IMG/VR virus record: IMGVR_UViG_3300042559_000792 | Coordinates: 1-33,093 of that record | Length of the DNA: 33,093 bases | Direction: 5' to 3' (one strand) | Source: a virus | Shown: piece after piece, positions 21,974 through 29,111 of the stretch | Numbering within the stretch: position 1 is the stretch's first letter | Layout: each line of letters starts with the position of its first letter | Translations under genes and position numbers: made by a program | The notes under the pieces: generated by a model | What the model saw: only the letters and a program-made list of their open reading frames with translations | The model's database searches: none | What the model was told of the DNA's origin: nothing

Positions 21974-23434
21974 ATGAAAAGATGCACAATACAAATTAAA
22001 GATGAAGTAAACATCAAAGTTGAAGGACTAGAACTGGATGCTCGTCGTGCGTTAGTAAACACATTTAAATATGATGTGCCAGGCGCACGGTACTTGCCTG
22101 CTGTGAGACTAGGACGATGGGATGGCAAGGTCAGTTACTTTCAATTGGGCGGCAGCACTTATGTAAACTTGTTGCCTGAGATTATTCCCATATTAGAAAA
22201 GTTCAACTACGACATTGAACTAGATGACCAACGCGAATATTCTACTGTGTTTGACTTTACACAGATCCGAGAAGATTCGTTTGCACACAAGGTGTGGCCC
22301 AAGACACACCCAATGGCAGGTCAACCTGTGGTGTTACGTGACTATCAGGTTGAGATTATCAACAACTTCCTGGGCAATCCGCAATGCATACAAGAAGTGG
22401 CCACTGGTGCAGGCAAGACGCTGATCACTGCCGCATTAAGTTTAAGCATAGAACCCTACGGTCGAAGTATTGTTATTGTGCCCAACAAAAGTTTAGTAAC
22501 ACAGACAGAAGCAGACTACAAGAACCTGGGCCTAGATGTTGGTGTTTACTTTGGTGACCGCAAAGAACATGGCCGGACACACACTATATGCACATGGCAA
22601 AGTTTAAATGTGTTAATGAAGAACACAAAGAATGGTGTAGCAGATGTCACCATACAAGACTTCATCGAGGACGTGGTATGTGTGATGGTAGACGAAGTAC
22701 ACATGGCCAAGGCAGACGCACTTAAATCCTTGTTGACCGGCATCATGGCTAGAGTGCCAATTCGATGGGGATTGACCGGAACTGTGCCCAAAGAGCCGTT
22801 TGAATTTCAAGCACTAAAGTGCAGTCTTGGTCCTGTGATTAACCAACTCTCAGCAAGCGAACTACAGGATCGTGGTGTGCTGGCACAGTGTCATGTGAAC
22901 ATTGTGCAGTTGGTGGACCACGCAGAGTTCTCAAATTATCAAAGTGAGTTGAAGTTCTTGTTGGAAGAGCCAGACAGACTCACTGCCATTGCCAACTTGG
23001 TGTCGCATGTTAACGACACAGGCAATACACTTGTATTGGTGGACCGTGTAGCAGCCGGTCATGCTTTGATTGAACGCCTGGGCGATCGAGCAGTGTTTGT
23101 ATCAGGTGCAACAAAAGCAGGAGCAAGACAAGATGAATATGACGAAGTGGCCACCAGCACTGGCAAGATTATTGTGGCGACTTACGGTGTGGCCGCTGTG
23201 GGTATTAATATTCCAAGGATTTTTAATCTGGTTCTTCTTGAACCCGGAAAGAGCTTTGTCCGTGTTATACAGTCAATTGGGCGCGGCATTAGAAAAGCGG
23301 AAGACAAAGACCATGTAGAGATCTGGGATATAACCAGTACCTGTAAGTTTGCCAAACGACATCTAACTAAACGTAAAGTATTTTATCGAGATGCAAACTA
23401 TCCGTTCTCTCAGGAAAAACTAGAGTGGAAGTGA
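21974..23434 (+). CDS. uvsW: UvsW, recombination and branch-migration helicase
   Basis: A 486-residue superfamily 2 helicase, the T4 UvsW homologue (T4: 587 with the UvsW.1 extension). It unwinds R-loops and branched DNA and helps the switch from origin- to recombination-dependent replication. An N-terminal DNA-binding domain (about 1-100, with LPAVRLGRWDGKVSYF) is followed by motif I ATGAGKT at 143-149, motif II DEVH at 240-243, LTGT near 267-270, and motif VI QSIGRGIRK at about 443-451. The start codon sits at the predicted transcription start. Its stop overlaps the next gene by GTGA. Confidence 0.95.
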   Translation: MKRCTIQIKDEVNIKVEGLELDARRALVNTFKYDVPGARYLPAVRLGRWDGKVSYFQLGGSTYVNLLPEIIPILEKFNYDIELDDQREYSTVFDFTQIREDSFAHKVWPKTHPMAGQPVVLRDYQVEIINNFLGNPQCIQEVATGAGKTLITAALSLSIEPYGRSIVIVPNKSLVTQTEADYKNLGLDVGVYFGDRKEHGRTHTICTWQSLNVLMKNTKNGVADVTIQDFIEDVVCVMVDEVHMAKADALKSLLTGIMARVPIRWGLTGTVPKEPFEFQALKCSLGPVINQLSASELQDRGVLAQCHVNIVQLVDHAEFSNYQSELKFLLEEPDRLTAIANLVSHVNDTGNTLVLVDRVAAGHALIERLGDRAVFVSGATKAGARQDEYDEVATSTGKIIVATYGVAAVGINIPRIFNLVLLEPGKSFVRVIQSIGRGIRKAEDKDHVEIWDITSTCKFAKRHLTKRKVFYRDANYPFSQEKLEWK

Positions 23435-24075
23435 CTAGGCCCAAATTGTTAATAGTCGGAGACAGCTTTTTTTCTATAGATGCTAAGTTTCCAGGCCAAC
23501 ATTGGTCAGAAATGCTGCCTGACTATGAAGTAATAAATTATGCATACCCGGGAAATTCCATTGGCATAATACTACATGATCTAATTAACGGCCTAAAGCA
23601 CAGTCCCGACGCTGTGGTCATTGGGTTCACTGGCCCAGGCAGGATTGAATTTGAAAACACACATGTCGCGGTTAATCGACAGTGGATAACCAATCAACAC
23701 CAGCATCTGCTAAATCAGGACCAGAAATTGTTAATGACCTTGCGTCAGTCGTTAACAAACCCAGTTTGGGAAAACTTTGGTGCATTTTGGCAAATTGTTG
23801 GCGCTTTGTCTGTATTAAAGAATCAGAATATTCCTTTTGTGTACTCGATGGGTATATATCAACAGTTAATGGCAGTCACTGAACTGTTGACACGGAACAG
23901 TGACATAGTAAACACCCAATTCTCTAGATTTGAATCGCATGCATTAAATTTGAATTTAGCAACATACCCGCTAGAGCTACAAACAAAATCGCCGCTGTTT
24001 CATGTTCCCGACGGTGCCTGGCAAAGTCAATTTGCAGCCGAAGTAAAAGAAAAACTAAAAACACTTGACATTTGA
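23431..24075 (+). CDS. SGNH/GDSL hydrolase-like protein
   Basis: A 214-residue protein. The start is taken as the GTG in the GTGA overlap with uvsW; a GTG six bases earlier is possible. KLLIVGDSFFS (GDS at 10-12) is the block I nucleophile motif of SGNH hydrolases. YPGNS and VIGFTGPGRIEF lie where later blocks are expected. The C-terminus has FHVPDGAW rather than a clear DxxH, so the catalytic dyad is not secure. Such enzymes act on esters, often acetyl groups of glycans. Whether it works with the glycan island is unknown. Confidence 0.6.
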   Translation: MTRPKLLIVGDSFFSIDAKFPGQHWSEMLPDYEVINYAYPGNSIGIILHDLINGLKHSPDAVVIGFTGPGRIEFENTHVAVNRQWITNQHQHLLNQDQKLLMTLRQSLTNPVWENFGAFWQIVGALSVLKNQNIPFVYSMGIYQQLMAVTELLTRNSDIVNTQFSRFESHALNLNLATYPLELQTKSPLFHVPDGAWQSQFAAEVKEKLKTLDI

Positions 24076-24093
24076 CCGCATATACTATATTAT
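24065..24093 (+). promoter_or_regulatory. Early sigma70 promoter, leaderless geometry
   Basis: TTGACA and TATTAT with a 17-base spacer; the -35 overlaps the end of the previous gene. Exactly six bases separate the -10 from the ATG at 24100, as at uvsW. It heads the operon 24100-28691. Confidence 0.75.
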
Positions 24094-24099
24094 ACTTAC

Positions 24100-24600
24100 A
24101 TGAGAATACTAACACTAGATAACACAGCATTTGACCTTGACCATCTTCCAGAAGAAGTTGAAGACATGAGATTTGCTATATTTGACAACAGTGATCCCAA
24201 GGATCCAGACTATCATTACATTCCGCTTATCTTTTTAGAAAGTTTTAATGCTCCTGCGCTGGTGTTACAAATTGGTGAACACAAAATACGCATGCCCATG
24301 GACTGGCAGATACTAATTGGCGAACCTGAAGTAGGCGACCTTGAAGTGCTTCCATTGACCAGTATCAACGACCGTGGCTTTAAGGTATTTCAGTTTAATC
24401 CATTAAGCAGTTTTCGACCGAGTTTTCCAACTGTTGAAATTATAGACGTGTATCATGAAGTGGCCTGGTATGCTCCTAAGTTAAAAAATGGACAGATGTT
24501 GTGTATTCCGCTGAGTGATGATCCCAAGCCGGACTGTGTGTATTTTGTCAAAGATATCAGTCGTAACTGTGAGATTGTAGACTATCAAAAGGCCTGGTGA
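24100..24600 (+). CDS. Hypothetical protein heading the early operon
   Basis: A 166-residue protein beginning MRILTLDNTAFDLDHLPEEV. It is acidic, beta-rich and soluble, with two Trp-containing segments (MPMDWQILIGEPEVGDLEVL; EVAWYAPKLKNG). I can assign no family or catalytic motif. The ATG lies at the predicted transcription start. It overlaps the gp62-like gene by ATGA and so is probably part of the replication module; a structural adaptor role is conceivable but unproven. Confidence 0.7.
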   Translation: MRILTLDNTAFDLDHLPEEVEDMRFAIFDNSDPKDPDYHYIPLIFLESFNAPALVLQIGEHKIRMPMDWQILIGEPEVGDLEVLPLTSINDRGFKVFQFNPLSSFRPSFPTVEIIDVYHEVAWYAPKLKNGQMLCIPLSDDPKPDCVYFVKDISRNCEIVDYQKAW

Positions 24601-25049
24601 TGAGTGATAAACTAAACATTGCCAACGAGATGCGACAGTTTGATCGCAAGGATCGTAATTTTTATAAAGATTTAACAGACGAAGAACGTAAAAAATTCTC
24701 AAACTATCTTATGATACGGTGGGGCAGTTCAGTTGAAGGATCAAGAGAACTGCAAGAGTTTTATCTTATTGCTACTAATGAACGCTTCAACAAACATTTC
24801 TTTGCACTGAGCCGGCATCCGGAACTGCAATGGCTGTGTGCCACTACTGTTAGTCCTGACATGGGCACACCCAGACACACCTGGATTGCTCCTAAGAAAA
24901 AAGAACCCGGTGCTAGTAGTATACGCAAACAGTTGGCAGAACTGTATCCACATTTAAAAGATGATGACATTGCGGTGCTGGCGTCGATTACTACTAAAAA
25001 AGAAATCGACGAGCACTTGAAGTTATCGGGGCAAGAAACTAAAAAATGA
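24597..25049 (+). CDS. 62: Probable clamp-loader small subunit (gp62-like)
   Basis: A 150-residue protein that fits the phage clamp-loader subunit A (T4 gp62) in outline. FSNYLMIRWGS opens the core, then YLIATNERFNKHFF. The basic stretch TVSPDMGTPRHTWIAPKKK corresponds to the RFGKW.K region of family members. The end is helical (LAELYPHLKDDDIAVLASI, then TTKKEIDEHLKLSG), like the helices before the usual C-terminal Gly. The match is by eye and identity is low. The partner ATPase gp44 and clamp gp45 are not in the window. ATGA overlaps link it to both neighbours. Confidence 0.5.
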   Translation: MMSDKLNIANEMRQFDRKDRNFYKDLTDEERKKFSNYLMIRWGSSVEGSRELQEFYLIATNERFNKHFFALSRHPELQWLCATTVSPDMGTPRHTWIAPKKKEPGASSIRKQLAELYPHLKDDDIAVLASITTKKEIDEHLKLSGQETKK

Positions 25050-25720
25050 GTTACACCTGTCAGTATTGTCGGAAAGACTTTGTCAAGGAAACAAGCCTGA
25101 CTGTGCATAGTTGCGAGCCTCGCAGACGTAGACAAGAACGCTCAGAGCGTGGAGTAGAATTAGGCTTCCAGGCCTATATTAAGTTTTACGAAATGACACA
25201 GGGCAGTGCCAAGTTAAAAACCTATGATGACTTTTGTGACTCACCATACTACAAAGCATTTGTAAAGTTTGGTCGGTACTGTGTAGACATCCGTGCCATT
25301 AACCCTGCACGTTTTATGGAATGGGTTCTTAAACAAAATAAAAAGATTGATCATTGGTGTCGTGACGCAGTGTATACAGAGTATTTGCTATTCTATTTGC
25401 AAGTGGAAAACATCAACGACGCCCTGGCTCGTGCAATAGAGTACGGTATTGATTGGTCAGAGAAAACAGGTAATCCTGCACAAGATTGTTTGCGTTATGG
25501 CGGAACCAATGCCACAGTGTACGCAGTCACAACAGGACGCATCAGTCCATGGGTAATTTACAATTCAGAGTCTGGGCAACGGTTTTTGAGTACTTTAGAT
25601 GCTGGTCAAATTGCCATGGTCTGGCCCTATATTGACAGCGACATATGGCAAAAGAAGTTTGCGGATTACTCAGCAGATCAAGAGTATGCCAAAGAAATAC
25701 TAACAAAAGCAGGATGGTGA
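25046..25720 (+). CDS. Zinc-finger protein of unknown function
   Basis: A 224-residue protein with an N-terminal C2H2/C2HC-like finger: CQYCRKDF (C5, C8) and HSC about residues 21-23, followed by basic PRRRRQERSER. It then has a long helical domain with AINPARFMEWVLKQNKK, YLLFYLQVENINDALARAI and a Trp-rich end (IAMVWPYIDSDIWQKKF). The finger plus the basic patch suggests nucleic-acid binding. Its position behind a gp62-like gene in an early operon suggests a replication or transcription role, but no function is established. Confidence 0.7.
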   Translation: MSYTCQYCRKDFVKETSLTVHSCEPRRRRQERSERGVELGFQAYIKFYEMTQGSAKLKTYDDFCDSPYYKAFVKFGRYCVDIRAINPARFMEWVLKQNKKIDHWCRDAVYTEYLLFYLQVENINDALARAIEYGIDWSEKTGNPAQDCLRYGGTNATVYAVTTGRISPWVIYNSESGQRFLSTLDAGQIAMVWPYIDSDIWQKKFADYSADQEYAKEILTKAGW

Positions 25721-25721
25721 C

Positions 25722-26072
25722 ATGATCAAAGGAATAATACCCGGTGCGGGACTAACAACCAGTAGCAGCAGTTCTATGCAGCCGTACATAAGCCCCGGCT
25801 CCCAGAGCGCCGGGATGCTACGTTATAATTCAAATTCGAGCAACGTAGAAGTATACGATGGCGTCAATTGGTTGATATTGTCCAGCGGCCCGACTCAGAT
25901 AAGTCTTGACGGTCCAACACAAGAAGCTGTTCAATGGGTTCGTCGTCAAATGGAAGAAGAAAAACGCCTAGAGGAGTTGGCCAAACGGCACCCTGCTGTG
26001 GCCGATGCACTGGCAGCAGTGGCTCATGCGCAAGAACAGTTAGACATTGTCACAACCTTGGTACAACGATGA
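25722..26072 (+). CDS. Small protein with fibre-like motif and C-terminal helix
   Basis: A 116-residue protein. The Ser/Gly-rich N-terminus leads into SAGMLRYNSNSSNVEVYDG, a motif often seen in tail-fibre and other virion proteins (QLRYN...LEVYDG.W). The second half is a charged helix (VRRQMEEEKRLEELAKRHP, then ADALAAVAHAQEQLDIVTTL) that could form a coiled coil. A virion component would be unexpected inside an early operon, so a dual-timed transcript or another use of the fold is possible. It overlaps the next gene by ATGA. Confidence 0.6.
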   Translation: MIKGIIPGAGLTTSSSSSMQPYISPGSQSAGMLRYNSNSSNVEVYDGVNWLILSSGPTQISLDGPTQEAVQWVRRQMEEEKRLEELAKRHPAVADALAAVAHAQEQLDIVTTLVQR

Positions 26073-26980
26073 TACACATTGACTTTCAAGGCGGAGCACA
26101 CGGGAACTTCTTGGAATTTGTGTGCAACGTCATGGCCGGCGTTGAAACTGTTGGCGATCCGTTTAATGCAGCCGGAGCATCGCACAACAAACAATATCTG
26201 TCGCCGCGAGTATTTTATGCAGGGCATTATTCTTTTTATTCTATTCCATTGCAATATAATCGCGTGATTACAGTGAAAATTGAAGTGGATGATTTATTGC
26301 CATTGAGCCAGATTAGTTTGTTACGAGCCGGAGACTACGGTTATGACAACGATGAGTTAGAAATCAATACCTACACCAAACTCAACAATAAAAATTATCA
26401 ATGGGTACTAGATAATATTTTAAATTCATTCTTTACTGATCAAATAAAAAATAGCTATGATAGAGTAAAAGATCCCGGGTGGCCCGATGTCAACTGCTTA
26501 GAGGATTTTCAACACCTGCCCGAACACATACGTCGAGAATGCATGGAAGTTCATAACTTAGAATTATTAGAACTTGGCCCTGTTACTCCCGATTGTCCAA
26601 GGCATATTCTTAGAGAGTTTTTTCAGATAGGATTTGAAAATCCTGCCAACGCAGGGTTTATAACACAACAACAACTGATTCGTTACGACGAATGGGTTGA
26701 TGTGTATGAGTTTCCGTTTAGTGCCTTTTACAACAAACAGCGATTCTTGGATCAGCTCACTCAGATTGCAATGTGGGCAGGAATACAGTATACTACACAA
26801 CAGCAAGCGGAACAGTTGCATACACTGTTTTTAGAAAAACAACCGTACAAGGATTCAAAAAATAAATGTGATGATCTTGTGTTGAGAATACAAAACAATG
26901 CACTGACGCACATTCCGGTAGTAGATCTACTAGAAGAAGCATACATCAATGCCAAATTGGAACAAAATTATTTTTTATGA
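26069..26980 (+). CDS. Conserved-looking unknown protein, partner of the amidinotransferase
   Basis: A 303-residue protein starting in the ATGA overlap at 26069; a frame reaching back to 25934 gives a Cys/Arg-rich extension that is only the upstream gene in another frame. The N-terminal MIHIDFQGGAHGNFLEFVCN has a P-loop-like turn as in sulfotransferase-type folds. A late segment (FPFSAFYNKQRFLDQLTQIA, then MWAGI) resembles the C-terminal part of such enzymes. No PAPS site can be proved. ATGA coupling to the amidinotransferase, and the shared lower GC, suggest the two act together. Confidence 0.65.
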   Translation: MIHIDFQGGAHGNFLEFVCNVMAGVETVGDPFNAAGASHNKQYLSPRVFYAGHYSFYSIPLQYNRVITVKIEVDDLLPLSQISLLRAGDYGYDNDELEINTYTKLNNKNYQWVLDNILNSFFTDQIKNSYDRVKDPGWPDVNCLEDFQHLPEHIRRECMEVHNLELLELGPVTPDCPRHILREFFQIGFENPANAGFITQQQLIRYDEWVDVYEFPFSAFYNKQRFLDQLTQIAMWAGIQYTTQQQAEQLHTLFLEKQPYKDSKNKCDDLVLRIQNNALTHIPVVDLLEEAYINAKLEQNYFL

Positions 26981-28116
26981 ACAATAAATTTTCAGTATAT
27001 CAACACTGGGATCCACTAAAAGTATGTGTGGTTGGGCACAGTTATCCCCCTGAGTTTTATTCATGGATCACAGTACCGCATGTAAGATCGCTTTTTGAAA
27101 AAATTGCAATCGAAACTGAGGAAGACTATCAAAAAATAATACAAAAACTCCAGGAGTTTGGTGTTGAGGTTTTGCGCCCTACGTTACCAACCAACACTTT
27201 CATTGGTGGCAAGCACTATCCGCCTCCTATGACTCCCAGAGATCACATGATAATGATTGGTGAAACATTTTACACAGGCTATAGATTAAATTTTAAAGAA
27301 TTCTACAAAGCTGTTAGGGATGAATCATGGCCGCAATGCGATTCGTTTGATGAATTTTTAACATTGCCGACTTGGATACAAAACGAATGCAATGAGCAGC
27401 ATCAGTTGACTGAGTTACGTAGTTTTTATTCAAGCTATAATAATATCTTTGATAGGATTACACGCCAAGGTAATGTTATTAAAGAAACAAATATTTCTCA
27501 AGCGCCTGGCGCATTTATTACACGGGTTGGAAAAGATTTATATTTTGGTACAAGTTCTTACAACCAAGATCAATCCGCATATTTTAAAAAAATCCAAACT
27601 GAATTTGCCCACACACGCAATCACATTGTGAATACCGGAGGGCACAGTGACGGAACCTACTGCCCAGTTGCTCCAGGATTAATTATAAGTCTTTATGATG
27701 TACCCACTTATGCAAACACTTTTCCAGACTGGGAAGTGGTTTATCTTCCAGGACAAAGTTGGAACAAAGTTAGTCCGTTTTTAAAATTAAAACAACAAAA
27801 CAAAGGCAAATGGTGGATTCCTGGATTCGAGCAAGACCAAGCAGTTATCAGTGTAGTAGAACAATGGCTAGGTCATTGGACTGGTTATGTAGAAGAAACT
27901 GTGTTTGATGTTAACATGTTGATGATCGACCCTAAAAATGTCATGGTGTTCAACTACAACAAACAGGTGTTTGACGCACTAGAACGCTATGGCATTACTC
28001 CGCACATTGTACCATTCCGTCATAGATATTTCTGGGATGGTGGCATACATTGCATTACAACAGATCTGCACCGACAAGGTACAATGCAAGATTATTTTTT
28101 AGACAAAAACACATGA
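26977..28116 (+). CDS. Amidinotransferase (glycine amidinotransferase-like)
   Basis: A 379-residue member of the guanidino-modifying (amidinotransferase/deiminase) superfamily, which moves an amidino group from arginine to an amine. TPRDHMIMIGETFYTG lies at about 86-101. GGHSDGTYCPVAPGLIIS holds the active-site His (H223) and aligns with HIDATF...GPGIVLS of animal glycine amidinotransferase. FDVNMLMIDPKNVMV precedes DGGIHCITTDLHRQGTMQDY with the nucleophile C359. By my manual alignment the catalytic Asp of the family (ADF) is replaced (GAF, about 178-180), which needs checking. The acceptor is unknown. Such a gene in a phage replication operon is unusual. Confidence 0.82.
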   Translation: MNNKFSVYQHWDPLKVCVVGHSYPPEFYSWITVPHVRSLFEKIAIETEEDYQKIIQKLQEFGVEVLRPTLPTNTFIGGKHYPPPMTPRDHMIMIGETFYTGYRLNFKEFYKAVRDESWPQCDSFDEFLTLPTWIQNECNEQHQLTELRSFYSSYNNIFDRITRQGNVIKETNISQAPGAFITRVGKDLYFGTSSYNQDQSAYFKKIQTEFAHTRNHIVNTGGHSDGTYCPVAPGLIISLYDVPTYANTFPDWEVVYLPGQSWNKVSPFLKLKQQNKGKWWIPGFEQDQAVISVVEQWLGHWTGYVEETVFDVNMLMIDPKNVMVFNYNKQVFDALERYGITPHIVPFRHRYFWDGGIHCITTDLHRQGTMQDYFLDKNT

Positions 28117-28691
28117 GTGCAGACATTGATTTAGATTTTGCCAACAGAGAAGCAGTACTGAAATTGATTCAGCACACTCCTGCACGTCAAACAGTGCAAG
28201 GACAAGTGCGTCGGCACAACTCCGGGGTGTATGTCACAGACATCCCCTTGGATCCTGTCAATCACTGTGCAGCCATAGACTACGAAGCAGCAGAGCAACT
28301 GGGCTATTTTAAAATTGATCTGTTAAACATGAGTGTTTATCAGCTGATCACCAGTCCCGAACACTATGCTACAGCAGTGGCTACAGAACCAGAATGGACA
28401 AGATTATGGCAAGAACCTGCGTGGGCCCAACAGCTAGCCCATGTGGGCAACTATACAGACCTGCTGAACGCAATGCGCCCAGATAGTATCCCAAGAATGG
28501 CAGCGTTCATTAGTATTATTCGTCCGGGCAAAGCACACTTGCAACGACAACCCTGGGACGTAGTGTTTGAAAGTGTGTGGGATGGTGACGAAAGTCGAGG
28601 CTACACATTTAAACATGCTCACGCAATTAGTTACGCAGCCTTGGTGGCATTACACATGAACTTGCTCAGTCCATCCGTCGCACAAGTGTAA
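28113..28691 (+). CDS. Miniature DnaE-like (C-family DNA polymerase) core protein
   Basis: A 192-residue protein starting in the ATGA at 28113. It carries, in order, the hallmarks of bacterial polymerase III alpha. ADIDLDF (D6, D8) matches the palm PDFDVDF. VRRHNSGVYVTDIPL matches GKHAGGVVIAP. LGYFKIDLLNMSVYQLI (D69) matches LVKFDFLGLRTLTII. MRPDSIPRMAAFISIIRPG (121-139) matches QPDCFEDMIALVALFRPG. FKHAHAISYAALVAL (166-180) matches FNKSHSAAYALVSY. All three catalytic aspartates are present, yet PHP, thumb and most of the fingers are absent (about 1,160 residues in E. coli DnaE). Whether it polymerises, regulates or mimics DnaE is unknown. Confidence 0.75.
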   Translation: MSADIDLDFANREAVLKLIQHTPARQTVQGQVRRHNSGVYVTDIPLDPVNHCAAIDYEAAEQLGYFKIDLLNMSVYQLITSPEHYATAVATEPEWTRLWQEPAWAQQLAHVGNYTDLLNAMRPDSIPRMAAFISIIRPGKAHLQRQPWDVVFESVWDGDESRGYTFKHAHAISYAALVALHMNLLSPSVAQV

Positions 28692-29043
28692 TACTTTTAC
28701 GCTTGCCTTTTTTCAATGCAATATCAGCAAGGCTGCAAATAGGCCCGTGTAAGATTTCCAAGTCTTTGTTGGCAAATGTGCGGAGACAGGGTCGGAATAC
28801 GTCCCAGTCCTTTTTAAGGAAGATGTTGATGGGAATACTTCTATTACTTTCCCACCACCAAGCATTGGCCAACTCTAGGAACCGTTGCTTTAGTACAGGG
28901 TCGTGTATACTGCCAAAGTCGTATATGGTAGTAACAGTGGCGTCTTGATTCTGCACAATGCCCACATACTCCGTAGAAGCATATACACACAGTGTAATAA
29001 AGGGATATTGTTCGCTGAGTTTAGTAAAGATATCATTGGCCAT
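28666..29043 (-). CDS. Hypothetical late protein
   Basis: A 125-residue minus-strand protein with a perfect late box six bases ahead of its ATG. It begins MANDIFTKLSEQYPFITLCVY, has a Trp-rich centre (ANAWWWESNRSIPINIFLKK) and a basic tail (KKGKRKSITLVRRMD). I do not recognise a function. It has no signal, membrane or catalytic motif. Its 3' end overlaps the mini-DnaE gene tail to tail by 26 bases, so late transcription here would run antisense to the early operon. Confidence 0.75.
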   Translation of the reverse strand: MANDIFTKLSEQYPFITLCVYASTEYVGIVQNQDATVTTIYDFGSIHDPVLKQRFLELANAWWWESNRSIPINIFLKKDWDVFRPCLRTFANKDLEILHGPICSLADIALKKGKRKSITLVRRMD

Positions 29044-29049
29044 CGGTGG

Positions 29050-29057
29050 TATTTATA
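29050..29057 (-). promoter_or_regulatory. Consensus T4 late promoter, minus strand
   Basis: A perfect TATAAATA on the minus strand, six bases before the ATG at 29043. It is the best late box in the window and anchors the reading of the others. Confidence 0.8.
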
Positions 29058-29096
29058 CCGTGCATTTTTGGCTAAATTTAAAGGTTATCTTTTGTC

Positions 29097-29104
29097 GCTA
29101 AATA
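29097..29104 (+). promoter_or_regulatory. Late promoter box of the tail-like gene
   Basis: GCTAAATA followed by C, seven bases before the ATG at 29112. It is divergent from the minus-strand box at 29050. Confidence 0.55.
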
Positions 29105-29111
29105 CAGTCAT

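Noticed and set aside
25934-26068. N-terminal extension of the 26069 gene, Cys/Arg-rich
   Set aside because: It is the other-frame shadow of the 25722 gene; the ATGA at 26069 matches the coupling used by all neighbours and gives a sensible N-terminus.
28050-28112. Extra 21 residues ahead of the mini-DnaE protein
   Set aside because: They overlap the conserved C-terminus of the amidinotransferase; the ATG at 28113 in ATGA gives SADIDLDF right at the start, matching the palm motif.
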